From positions 1 to 11,207 of the forward strand of contig NZ_CAMPGZ010000141.1 in the NCBI RefSeq assembly GCF_946885725.1: a stretch of 11,207 nucleotides of DNA. The letters run 5' to 3'. This DNA is from an uncultured Nocardioides sp. GTDB taxonomy: Bacteria; Actinomycetota; Actinomycetes; Propionibacteriales; Nocardioidaceae. The notes below the pieces were generated by a model. That model searched no databases and had not been told where the DNA came from. It was given only the letters and a program-made list of their open reading frames with translations. Of this stretch, positions 1 through 6,845 are shown one piece after another. Position 1 is the first letter of the stretch; each line of letters begins with the position of its first letter. The position numbers were made by a program, and so were the translations under genes.

Positions 1-3000
1 TGAGTCCGGCTGGGGCTCGCGGGGGCCGGGGATCTGCGGCGGCTCGGCGGCGTGCTTGCCGGGCGCGGGCTGGCTCTCGCCTCCGCCCTCGGCCGCGGCC
101 TCGACGGGTTCCTCGGCCGGCTCTTCGACGGCGGGCTCGGGCTTCGCCTGATCGACGGCGGGCTCGGCCTCGGGCTCGGCCGGCGCCTCACCCTCCAGGT
201 GCATGTGCGGCAGGATCCGGTCCAGCCAGCGCGGCAGCCACCAGGCGCTCTCGCCGAGGAGCGCGATCGAGGCGGGGGCGAGCGTGACGACGAGGATGCC
301 TGCGAGCAGCACGGCGCTCGCCAGGCCGACGCCGAACTGCTTGATCGTCGGGTCGCCGTTGAGGATGAAGCTGGCGAAGACCGACGTCATGATCAGGCAG
401 GCGGCGGTGGTGATCTTGCCGCTGGAAGCCAGGCCCGACGCGGCGGCCTGCCGGGCGGGCTCGCCGGCGAGGTGGTGCTGCTGCACGTGGCTGACCAGGA
501 ACACCTCGTAGTCCATCGACAGCCCGAACAGCACCGCGAACATCATCAGCGGCACGTAGCTCGCGATCGGCACGGTGTCGCGCACGGTGTCGAGACCGAC
601 GAGGTCGATGCCCCAGCCCCACTGGAAGGTCGCGGTGAGGATGCCGAACGCCGCGGTCGCCGACAGCAAGTTGGTCACCGCCGCCTGCAGCGGCACCAGC
701 AGCGACCGGAACGCGATCATCAGCAGCAGGAAGCCGAGCGCGATGATCGTCCCGATCACCAGGAACAGCTTCGCCGAGATCAGCTCGGCGAGGTCGACGT
801 ACGACGCGGTGTAGCCGCCCACGTAGGTGTCGATGCCGCCTTCCTCGGTTGCCGACGGCACGACGTCGTTGCGGACGCGGTCGAGCAGCGCGGAGGTGGC
901 GTCGTCGGCCGGGCCGGTGGACGGTACGGCGGACAGCAGGACGACATCACCGCGGTCGTTGGTCTGCGGCGGGGTCAGCGACACCACGCCGCTGGTCCCG
1001 GAGAGCGCGTCCTGCAGCTTCACCACGCGCGGGTCGGTGTTGCGGTCGTCGCCACCGGCCTGGGTGAGCATCGCGGTGAGCTCGTCCTTGAGCTGCTCGG
1101 CCTCCTTCTTCTCCTGCTCGGCCTGTTGCTGCTGAGCCTTCAGGTCGTCCGCGCGCTGCTGGAGGTCGGCGGCCTGCTGCTGCAGCGCGGCGCCCTGCCG
1201 GCGGAGCGATGCGGCCTGCTGCTGCAGCGCCGCCTGCTCGCCCCGCAGCCGGTCCGCCTCGGCCTGGAGCTGGTCCGCCTGGCGCTGCAGGGCGGCGCCT
1301 TGCGCCTGCAGCTGGTTCGCCCGGCGCTGAAGCGAGGCGGCCTGCGCCTGGGCCGGCGCCGCCTGCTGCTGGAGCCGCTCGGCCCGGGCACGCAGGGCGC
1401 GGGCGCGGCTCGCGATGCCTTCGCCACGCTCCCGGAGCACGGACAGCCGGTCGCGCACCCGCTCCTCGCGCTGCTCGACCCGGTCGAGCCTGGCCTGCAG
1501 CCGCGCCTGCAGGACCGGGTCGCCCTCCGCCTCCTCGATGCGGCGTTCGAGGATCCGCTCCCGCGCGAGGAGGACGGCCAGCCGCCGTACCAGGGGACGC
1601 GCCTCCCGCGCCAGCGCCCGGGCCTCTCGCTCCAGCCGCCGGGCCTGCGCCACGATCTGGTCGCGCTCACGCTGCAGTCGGCGCTGCTCGGCGCGGAGCC
1701 GCTGCTCCTGGGCGCGCAGCTGCGCGGCCTGGTTCTGCAGCCGGGCCTGCTCGGCCTCGAGGCCGGCCTGCTGCGACTGCAGGGCCGCGCCCTGCTGCTC
1801 GAGCGACTGCTGCTGGGCGAGCAGCTCGTCCTGCTGCCGCTCGAGCGCCGCCTGCTGGGACTGCAGCTCTGCGCTCTCGGCCTCGAGCTGCTCCTGCTGC
1901 TGCGGCAGCTCCTTCTGCAGCCGCGCCAGGTCCTGCTGGAGCGACGTCGCCCGGTTGTACTTGTCGGTGTACTCCTGGCTCGGCGTCGCCGGCGGGTCGA
2001 GGGCCGAGGCCACCTGGAGCGGACCGTTGTAGCCGATCCCGAAGCCGGCCGTGATCAGGTCGTAGGCCTTGCGCTCGGTCGTGTCGGGCGGCGCGGCGCC
2101 GACATCCTCCTGGGCGAGCTGCAGCGACGGCGCCGGTGCGATCAGCGGGATCAGCGCGGCCACCGATACGACGGTCACCCATACCGCGTGGCGGCCGAGG
2201 AAGCCGGCCCAGCGCTGCCAGAACCCCGGACCCTTGTGCCGTCGGCCGACGAACGGGACTTTGAGGGCGTTGACCCGGTGGCCGAGCAGGCCGAGCAGGG
2301 CGGGCAGCAGCGTGATCGCTCCGAGCACCGCGGTCAGCACCGCGATGGCGGAGGCGATGCCCAGCGTCGAGAGCAGCGGAATCCCCGCGACCCGCAGCGA
2401 CACCAGCGCGACCACGACCGTGCCGCCGGCGAAGACGACCGCACTGCCCGAGGTGGCCACCGTCCGGGCGATGGACTCGTGCATCGGCACGCCTGCGGCG
2501 AGCTGCTCCTGGTGCCGCGTGATCAGGAACAGCGCGTAGTCGATGCCGACGCCGAGGCCGATCATCGTCGCGAGCGTCGCACCGGTCGTGGGTACGTCGA
2601 GCACGTGGCCGAGCAGCCCGATGGTCCCCAGCGCCACCCCGAGGCCGACGGCCGCGGTGAGGATGGGCAGCCCCATCGCGACCAGGCTGCCGAGCACCAG
2701 CGACAGGATCAGCATCGCGCAGAGGATGCCGACGAGCTCGCTGCTCTCCGTGGGCTCGGTGGACAGGTCGGTCCCGATCGCCGAACCCGCCTCGACCTCG
2801 ATGCCCGCGTCCTGGGCGGCCTGCGTCGCGTCGAAGACGTCCTGCGCGATCTCCTCGTCGAGCTCCCCGGAGCCGACGTCCAGGAGCACGGGGGCGAAGG
2901 CGGTCCGGCCGTCCTTCGACACCAGCCCGGCGTTCTGGCCGGCGTCGCTGAAGGGACCGGTGACGCTGTAGACGTGCGGTGCGTTCCGCAACGCCTTCAC

Positions 3001-3282
3001 CGACGCGGTGACCGCCGGCTTGTACTGCGCGTCCGAGAGCTTGCCCGAGTCGACGTGGAAGACGATCGGGTTGGCGCCGTTCTGCTGGGGCGGGAACCGA
3101 TCGGTCAGCAGGTCCTTGACCTGCTGGCTCTCGGTGCCCGGGAGCTCGAGGTCGTTGCTGGCCTGCGCACCGAACGTCGTGACCAGCCCGATGACGGCGG
3201 CGATGACGAGGAACCAGATCCCGAGGACAAGCCAAGGAACCCGAGCACAGACCATCCCGAGAGCGTGAAGCGCTCGTGCCAT
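1..3282 (-). CDS. MMPL/RND-family transporter with giant coiled-coil hairpin (C-terminus cut by window edge)
   Basis: This is a large membrane transporter of the MMPL branch of the RND superfamily, proton-driven exporters often moving lipids or other hydrophobic cargo; the cargo here is unknown. The frame is open from ATG 3282 to the window edge (at least 1094 residues). A first membrane segment (about 17-38) precedes extracytoplasmic domain 1 (about 39-182) and a membrane block (about 183-345) with the MMPL motif GLGVGIDYALFLI (D248-Y249). Segment 7 (about 363-385) leads into extracytoplasmic domain 2 (about 386-832). The second membrane block (about 836-1010) carries FGLSMDYEVFL (D924-Y925). 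The paired Asp-Tyr motifs mark the expected proton-relay positions. Residues 445-735 form a Gln/Glu/Arg/Ala/Leu coiled coil with perfect heptads, far beyond an ordinary MMPL domain 2. After about 1030 comes an acidic Pro/Ala/Glu-rich, probably cytosolic tail. An AGGAG six bases before the ATG supports the start. The hairpin terminator after the WXG100 gene suggests separate transcription. Confidence 0.95.
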   Translation of the reverse strand, partial: MARALHALGMVCARVPWLVLGIWFLVIAAVIGLVTTFGAQASNDLELPGTESQQVKDLLTDRFPPQQNGANPIVFHVDSGKLSDAQYKPAVTASVKALRNAPHVYSVTGPFSDAGQNAGLVSKDGRTAFAPVLLDVGSGELDEEIAQDVFDATQAAQDAGIEVEAGSAIGTDLSTEPTESSELVGILCAMLILSLVLGSLVAMGLPILTAAVGLGVALGTIGLLGHVLDVPTTGATLATMIGLGVGIDYALFLITRHQEQLAAGVPMHESIARTVATSGSAVVFAGGTVVVALVSLRVAGIPLLSTLGIASAIAVLTAVLGAITLLPALLGLLGHRVNALKVPFVGRRHKGPGFWQRWAGFLGRHAVWVTVVSVAALIPLIAPAPSLQLAQEDVGAAPPDTTERKAYDLITAGFGIGYNGPLQVASALDPPATPSQEYTDKYNRATSLQQDLARLQKELPQQQEQLEAESAELQSQQAALERQQDELLAQQQSLEQQGAALQSQQAGLEAEQARLQNQAAQLRAQEQRLRAEQRRLQRERDQIVAQARRLEREARALAREARPLVRRLAVLLARERILERRIEEAEGDPVLQARLQARLDRVEQREERVRDRLSVLRERGEGIASRARALRARAERLQQQAAPAQAQAASLQRRANQLQAQGAALQRQADQLQAEADRLRGEQAALQQQAASLRRQGAALQQQAADLQQRADDLKAQQQQAEQEKKEAEQLKDELTAMLTQAGGDDRNTDPRVVKLQDALSGTSGVVSLTPPQTNDRGDVVLLSAVPSTGPADDATSALLDRVRNDVVPSATEEGGIDTYVGGYTASYVDLAELISAKLFLVIGTIIALGFLLLMIAFRSLLVPLQAAVTNLLSATAAFGILTATFQWGWGIDLVGLDTVRDTVPIASYVPLMMFAVLFGLSMDYEVFLVSHVQQHHLAGEPARQAAASGLASSGKITTAACLIMTSVFASFILNGDPTIKQFGVGLASAVLLAGILVVTLAPASIALLGESAWWLPRWLDRILPHMHLEGEAPAEPEAEPAVDQAKPEPAVEEPAEEPVEAAAEGGGESQPAPGKHAAEPPQIPGPREPQPDS
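1169..1230. repeat. Direct 20-bp repeat inside the coiled-coil coding region
   Basis: An identical 20-base segment occurs at 1169-1188 and 1211-1230, 42 bases apart. On the coding (minus) strand each copy falls in the repeated peptide AALQQQAA (residues 684-691 and 698-705), so the period equals two heptads. This suggests that the coil grew, at least in part, by in-frame duplication of heptad units. Confidence 0.7.
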
Positions 3283-3288
3283 CAGGAG

Positions 3289-3293
3289 CTCCT
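3289..3293 (-). promoter_or_regulatory. Ribosome binding site of the MMPL gene
   Basis: On the minus strand AGGAG lies six bases upstream of ATG 3282 and fixes the start of the transporter. It is one half of the 10-bp palindrome AGGAGCTCCT (3284-3293), so the site could be hidden in a short self-paired or dimeric structure. That last point is inference. Confidence 0.75.
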
Positions 3294-3374
3294 GGGCCGA
3301 TGACGGACCCGTCGAGACTAGACAGGCCGGCGGCGCGCCCGGATCCCTCAGATGGCGTAGGCCCTCACGCGCGC

Positions 3375-3410
3375 CAGCGCCCCCCGACCTGACTCGGTCG
3401 GGGGGCGCTG
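3375..3410 (-). terminator. Strong GC hairpin between the WXG100 and MMPL genes
   Basis: A perfect 14-bp inverted repeat (arms 3375-3388 and 3397-3410, with six consecutive C:G pairs) encloses an 8-nt loop. It begins about 22 bases after the WXG100 stop codon. No U-tract follows on the minus strand, but actinobacterial intrinsic terminators often lack one. It probably ends the WXG100 transcript and isolates the MMPL gene, which would then need its own promoter within about 3294-3374. I see no convincing promoter there. Confidence 0.75.
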
Positions 3411-3432
3411 CAGCAGGTCTGCGGGTGGAGCG

Positions 3433-3726
3433 TCAGGCCTTGGAGTAGGCCTGGTCGAGACCCTCGGCGTCACGGGCGTAGTTGCGCAGCCACTGCGCGA
3501 ACTCCGGGCCGACCGCCATCATCTTGGTCATCCCGTCGTTCCACTCGGTCCACTTCGCCTGGAAGGTGGCGGAGGCGCCGGGGGTCTGCCAGGCGCCGGT
3601 GACCAGGTCCTGGGACTTGGTGTTGGCGGTGCGCTGCGCATCCTCGAGCTGTCCGACGGTCTTCTCGATCATGTCGGCGGTGGCGATGATGTCGTCGACA
3701 CCGATCTTGTGGTCCCCGTGGGCCAT
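3433..3726 (-). CDS. WXG100 / ESAT-6-like small protein, degenerate WxG motif
   Basis: This 97-residue all-helical protein has the size and pattern of the WXG100 family, whose members form helical-hairpin dimers and are usually exported by type VII (ESX) systems. Helix 1 is about 10-42, the turn is around W46 (GAWQTPGA), and helix 2 runs about 51-90 with family-typical aromatics (F55, W59, W62, F76, W79). The glycine two residues after W46, which defines WxG, is replaced by Thr48; a Pro-Gly follows instead. The C-terminal end has Y83 and Y94 but no clear YxxxD/E export signal (the residue four after Y83 is Ala87). An AAGGAG seven bases before the ATG makes the start secure. No ESX ATPase or channel gene is in the window. 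It is a lone gene ending at a terminator, so export by an ESX system encoded elsewhere is only an inference. Confidence 0.85.
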   Translation of the reverse strand: MAHGDHKIGVDDIIATADMIEKTVGQLEDAQRTANTKSQDLVTGAWQTPGASATFQAKWTEWNDGMTKMMAVGPEFAQWLRNYARDAEGLDQAYSKA

Positions 3727-3733
3727 TCCTGGT

Positions 3734-3739
3734 CTCCTT
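3734..3739 (-). promoter_or_regulatory. Ribosome binding site of the WXG100 gene
   Basis: A perfect AAGGAG on the minus strand sits seven bases upstream of ATG 3726. It is the strongest Shine-Dalgarno match near any start in this window and predicts high translation, as expected for an abundant secreted small protein. Confidence 0.8.
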
Positions 3740-3768
3740 CTGAATCCGTGCCTGACGGCGTTTCCTTT

Positions 3769-3798
3769 ACCCTAAGCCGACATTCGGAGCATTGGGAA
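3769..3798 (-). promoter_or_regulatory. Possible promoter of the WXG100 gene
   Basis: On the minus strand TAGGGT (3774-3769) fits the actinobacterial -10 pattern TAnnnT. A weak TTCCCA lies 18 bases further upstream (3798-3793). It lies 43-72 bases before the WXG100 start and 30 bases before its ribosome binding site. The short motifs are easily found by chance, so this is a candidate only. Confidence 0.25.
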
Positions 3799-3881
3799 CC
3801 GCCCCGGTCGCTGATTAGCGGCAATTGGCCGGGTAGACCGGGTTCGTCCCCGGGGTGTTCCGGGTAATAAACTCCTGGCCG

Positions 3882-3909
3882 TTGAGCGGGGGAGATCTCG
3901 GGCTACCGT
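3882..3909 (+). promoter_or_regulatory. Possible promoter of the Tad pilus operon
   Basis: TTGAGC (3882-3887) and TACCGT (3904-3909) are separated by 16 bases and resemble a vegetative actinobacterial -35/-10 pair. They would give a leader of about 40 bases before the first Tad gene. The 8-bp palindrome GAGATCTC (3892-3899) sits inside the spacer, where a regulator could bind. A competing AT-rich -10-like TAATAA lies at 3865-3870 without a good -35. Confidence 0.35.
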
Positions 3910-3940
3910 GCTCCGGTCCCTTGCGCAGAGGCCTTGCCAC

Positions 3941-3947
3941 GAGGGAG
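3941..3947 (+). promoter_or_regulatory. Ribosome binding site of the first Tad gene
   Basis: GAGGGAG lies nine bases before ATG 3957 and decides the start of the SAF-domain gene against the longer in-frame option at 3855. Confidence 0.6.
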
Positions 3948-3956
3948 CGAAGCACC

Positions 3957-4697
3957 ATGAGCACCACCAGCACCGGCGAGACCGCGGCCGACCGGCAGCG
4001 GCTCCGCGCCGCTCGGGGGACCGGCGCCCAGAAGCCCTCGGGTACGGCGAACCGGCTTCCCTCGCCGCCCCGCCAGCGCCGCCCCGCCCTCGCCGCGATC
4101 GCCCTGCTGCTGATCGTCGGCGGCGCGCTGGTCGCCGGCCTGCTCGCGATCCGGATGGACAGCCGCGTGCCCATGCTCGCCGCCAAGGAGACCATCGAGC
4201 CCGGGCAGGTCATCGAGGAGGGTGACCTGAAAGTCGTCCAGGTCGCCGCCGACGAGGCCGACCACCTCATCCCCGAGGAGGGAATGGACGTCATCGTCGG
4301 TGCCTTCTCGAGGGCCCGCATCTACCAGGACCAGATCCTCGACGAGCGGCAGCTGACCAGGACCGACCCGATCGGCCAGGACCGCGCGGTGGTGAGCATC
4401 GTGCTCACCCCCGCGCTCGCCCCCGGCAACCTCAGGGCCGGCGACCTCGTCCAGATCGTGCGCGCCGCCGGGACCAGCGGCGGGGAGGGCACGGCCCAGC
4501 CGCTCACCCGCGGTCTGGTGACCCAAGTCAGCGAGCCCAACCCCGACGACCTCGGCACGGGGACCGCCGCCAGCGCCAACATCATCGTCCCGGCGGCGGT
4601 CGCGGCGGACGTCATCGACGCCTCCAGCGCCAACCTGGCGGGCGTTGCGCTGATCTCGCGCGGCAACACGATCGACGACGTCACGCTGGGGCCCTGA
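3957..4697 (+). CDS. cpaB: SAF-domain protein, CpaB/RcpC-like pilus assembly protein
   Basis: This 246-residue bitopic membrane protein opens the Tad operon. A basic, Ser/Pro/Arg-rich cytosolic stretch (1-43) precedes one membrane segment (about 44-66). A SAF-type beta domain follows (about 71-133, starting at VPMLAAKETIEPGQVIEEGD with the typical Gly-x-x-Ile/Val-x-x-x-Asp/Gly pattern). A second beta-rich RcpC-like part (about 145-235, with LAPGNLRAGDLVQIV) ends the protein. In Gram-negative Tad systems CpaB/RcpC works with the outer-membrane secretin; no outer membrane is expected here, so its role in the envelope is open. ATG 3957 was chosen over an in-frame ATG at 3855 because GAGGGAG (3941-3947) precedes it and the 34 extra residues look non-coding. 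The stop overlaps the next ATG by one base (TGATG), which suggests coupled translation. Confidence 0.82.
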   Translation: MSTTSTGETAADRQRLRAARGTGAQKPSGTANRLPSPPRQRRPALAAIALLLIVGGALVAGLLAIRMDSRVPMLAAKETIEPGQVIEEGDLKVVQVAADEADHLIPEEGMDVIVGAFSRARIYQDQILDERQLTRTDPIGQDRAVVSIVLTPALAPGNLRAGDLVQIVRAAGTSGGEGTAQPLTRGLVTQVSEPNPDDLGTGTAASANIIVPAAVAADVIDASSANLAGVALISRGNTIDDVTLGP

Positions 4698-5476
4698 TGG
4701 CGGTCTACGCACTCGCGTCCGCCAAGGGCGCTCCCGGTACGACCGTGGCGGCGCTCGCGCTCGCCGCGGTCTGGCCGACCGACCCGGTCGTGGCGGACAT
4801 GGATCCGGCCGGCAGCGACCTGACCTGGTGGTGCCGCACGCCCGAGGGCGACCCGCTCGACGTCAACCGCGGTCTGCTGTCGCTGGGCGCCGGCGTCCGG
4901 CGCGGCGTCGAGGACGTCGACCTCGACGACCACCTCCAAGACGTCGACGGCGGCCTCCGAGTCCTCGCCGGCATCGCCTCGCCCGGCCAGGTCGGCGGTC
5001 TCGGTGCCGCCTGGAGTGCGATCCCGGCTGTCTTCGCCCGCTACCGGTCCGACGTCCTCGCCGACTGCGGCCGGGTGGTGCCGGGCTCGGCGTCGCTCCC
5101 GGTCCTGCAGCGTGCCGACGCCGTGCTGTTCGTGGTCCGGCCCAGCATCGAGAGCATGGCCCACCTCCGCGAACGGCTCACCTCGCTGCGCGAGGTGCTC
5201 GAGACCGGCGCGGGTGGCGTGCCGATCGGCGTCGCCGTCGTGACGTCGTACCGCGACACCCGCTCCGCCCCTGACCTCCAGCAGCTGCTGGACTCCCAGG
5301 GCCTGCGCGCCCGCGTGCTCGGCGTCCTGGCCGACGACGAGCGGGCCGCCGACAGCCTGCGCGGCGTGCGCTGGAGCCGCAGCGTCAAGAAGTCCCTGCT
5401 GTTCCGCTCCGCCGCCGAGATCGCCGACGGCCTGCAGGAGCTGGCCCGAAGCCGCTACAACGCGGCCGCCGGATGA
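4697..5476 (+). CDS. cpaE: CpaE/TadZ-like MinD-family ATPase with degenerate P-loop
   Basis: This 259-residue protein has the layout of the MinD/ParA/CpaE deviant-Walker ATPases, which in Tad systems help place the machine at the membrane or pole. The deviant Walker A is SAKGAPGTTV (7-17 region). The signature lysine K10 is kept, but the P-loop lysine expected before the Thr is Thr15. The A-prime region is VVADMDPAGSDL (31-42; D34, D36). The Walker B-like strand is DVLADCGRVV (119-128; D123). LFVVRPS (144-150) and the following helices match the family's later strands. It has no N-terminal receiver-like domain, unlike CpaE of Caulobacter. ATG 4697 overlaps the previous stop by one base. The family call is firm; ATP hydrolysis is doubtful because of the missing lysine, so it may bind nucleotide without efficient turnover. 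Confidence 0.85.
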   Translation: MAVYALASAKGAPGTTVAALALAAVWPTDPVVADMDPAGSDLTWWCRTPEGDPLDVNRGLLSLGAGVRRGVEDVDLDDHLQDVDGGLRVLAGIASPGQVGGLGAAWSAIPAVFARYRSDVLADCGRVVPGSASLPVLQRADAVLFVVRPSIESMAHLRERLTSLREVLETGAGGVPIGVAVVTSYRDTRSAPDLQQLLDSQGLRARVLGVLADDERAADSLRGVRWSRSVKKSLLFRSAAEIADGLQELARSRYNAAAG

Positions 5477-5531
5477 TCGCCGCCCGGACCGCCGAGCACC
5501 ACCGAGACATCGAGAGGGGGATCGACAACCG

Positions 5532-6845
5532 ATGGACCAGCAGCTGATCCGCCGGCTCCGCGAGGAGGTCGCCGACATCCTCGCCCGGCAGCGCCGCGAG
5601 GACGCCGCCAACGGCCTGCCGCCCATGACCGCCGAGGACGAGCGCCAGTTCGCCCGGGCTGTGGTGAGCCGCGTGCTCGACGCTTACGCCCGCGAGGAGG
5701 TCACCGCAGGTCGCAAGCCGCTCAGCCACGAGGACGAGCAGGCGATCGCCGAGGGCATCCACGCCGCGCTGTTCGGCGTCGGTCGGCTGCAGCCCCTGCT
5801 CGACGACCCCGAGGTCGAGAACATCGACATCAACGGGTGCGACAACGTGTTCATCCAGTACGCCGACGGCCGGGAGGAGCGCGGCCTGCCCGTCGCCGAC
5901 AACGACGACGAGCTCGTCGAGCTGGTGCAGATCCTCGGCGCCTACTCCGGCCTCACCAGCCGGCCCTTCGACACCGCCAACCCGCAGCTCGACATCCGGC
6001 TGCCCGACGGCTCCCGGCTCTCGGCGGTCATGGGTGTGTGCCAGCGGCCGTCCCTGTCGATCCGCCGCGCGCGCATCAACCGGGTGTCGCTCGACATGCT
6101 CGTCGACTACGGCACGATCTCACCCGAGCTCGCGGCGTTCCTCTCCGCGGCCGTCCGCGCCCGCAAGAACATCATGATCGCGGGCGCCACCAACGCCGGG
6201 AAGACCACGCTGCTGCGCGCCCTCGCCAACGAGATCGAGCCGCACGAGCGACTGATCACCGTCGAGCGCGCACTGGAGCTCGGGCTCGGCGAGTACGCCG
6301 ACCTGCACCCCAACGTCGTCTCGTTCGAGGAGCGACTGCCCAACTCCGAGGGCACCGGCGCGATCTCGATGGCCGAGCTCGTGCGCCGCTCGCTGCGCAT
6401 GAACCCCAGCCGCGTCATCGTCGGCGAGGTGCTCGGTGACGAGATCGTCACGATGCTCAACGCGATGAGCCAGGGCAACGACGGCTCGCTGTCGACCATC
6501 CACGCGAACTCCTCGCTCGAGGTGTTCAACCGTATCTGCACCTACGCCATCCAGTCCGTCGAGCGGCTGCCCGCCGACGCGACGATGATGCTGATCGCGG
6601 GCGCCATCGACTTCGTCGTGTTCATCGAGCGCGTCAACGACTTCGCCTCCGGCGGCAAGCTCCGCCGCATGGTGACGTCGGTGCGCGAGGTCAACGGCGT
6701 CGACGGCCGCGTGCTGTCGAGCGAGGTGTTCTCGTCGGGCCCCGACGGCTACGCCGTACCCGCCGCCGCGGTGTCCTGCCTCGACGAGCTCGAGGCGGTC
6801 GGCTACGTCCCGGGTGCCGCGCCTTCGTGGGTGACCGCCTCATGA
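5532..6845 (+). CDS. cpaF: CpaF/TadA-type secretion motor ATPase
   Basis: This is the cytoplasmic hexameric GspE-family ATPase that powers Tad pilus assembly. The 437 residues comprise a helical N-terminal domain (about 1-85), a PAS-like linker domain (about 86-180) and the RecA-like motor. Visible motifs are Walker A GATNAGKTT (218-226), the Asp-box region LITVERALELGL (241-252), Walker B RVIVGEVLGDE (294-304) and the His box STIHANSS (321-328). The Asp-box has Glu-Arg where many relatives have Glu-Asp, and the arginine usual after GEV is Leu301; similar variants occur in actinobacterial CpaF proteins as I recall them. The length is usual for the family. It starts 55 bases after the cpaE stop, with GAGAGGGGG (5512-5520) 11 bases before the ATG, and is the only junction before tadC-flp with a real gap. 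Its stop overlaps the tadB start (ATGA). Confidence 0.95.
   Translation: MDQQLIRRLREEVADILARQRREDAANGLPPMTAEDERQFARAVVSRVLDAYAREEVTAGRKPLSHEDEQAIAEGIHAALFGVGRLQPLLDDPEVENIDINGCDNVFIQYADGREERGLPVADNDDELVELVQILGAYSGLTSRPFDTANPQLDIRLPDGSRLSAVMGVCQRPSLSIRRARINRVSLDMLVDYGTISPELAAFLSAAVRARKNIMIAGATNAGKTTLLRALANEIEPHERLITVERALELGLGEYADLHPNVVSFEERLPNSEGTGAISMAELVRRSLRMNPSRVIVGEVLGDEIVTMLNAMSQGNDGSLSTIHANSSLEVFNRICTYAIQSVERLPADATMMLIAGAIDFVVFIERVNDFASGGKLRRMVTSVREVNGVDGRVLSSEVFSSGPDGYAVPAAAVSCLDELEAVGYVPGAAPSWVTAS

Noticed and set aside
1081..1950. Short-period repeat region that might be a CRISPR or tandem array
   Set aside because: The repetition is codon-level heptad coding within one open frame, without spacers of constant length.
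1667..3235. A 522-codon open frame on the minus strand inside the MMPL gene
   Set aside because: It is the out-of-frame shadow of the transporter, with Arg/Ala/Gly-rich composition and no membrane segments.
52..3303. A 1083-codon open frame on the plus strand, antisense to the MMPL gene
   Set aside because: It is codon-aligned with the true gene on the other strand. Its product is Arg/Gly/Asp/Gln-rich with leucine runs that simply mirror the CAG/CTC/GAG codons of the coiled coil. It has no recognisable domain, while the minus-strand frame gives a full MMPL protein.
3865..3870. TAATAA as a -10 element for the Tad operon
   Set aside because: No acceptable -35 sits 16-18 bases upstream; the pair at 3882-3909 is a better candidate.
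3855..3956. N-terminal extension of the SAF-domain gene to ATG 3855
   Set aside because: The extra residues look like intergenic sequence and the extension would bury the candidate promoter. The ATG at 3957 has its own ribosome binding site.
5473..5547. A 24-codon mini-ORF starting as ATGA on the cpaE stop and running into cpaF
   Set aside because: It could couple translation of cpaF, but it has no recognisable product, no own ribosome site and could arise by chance.
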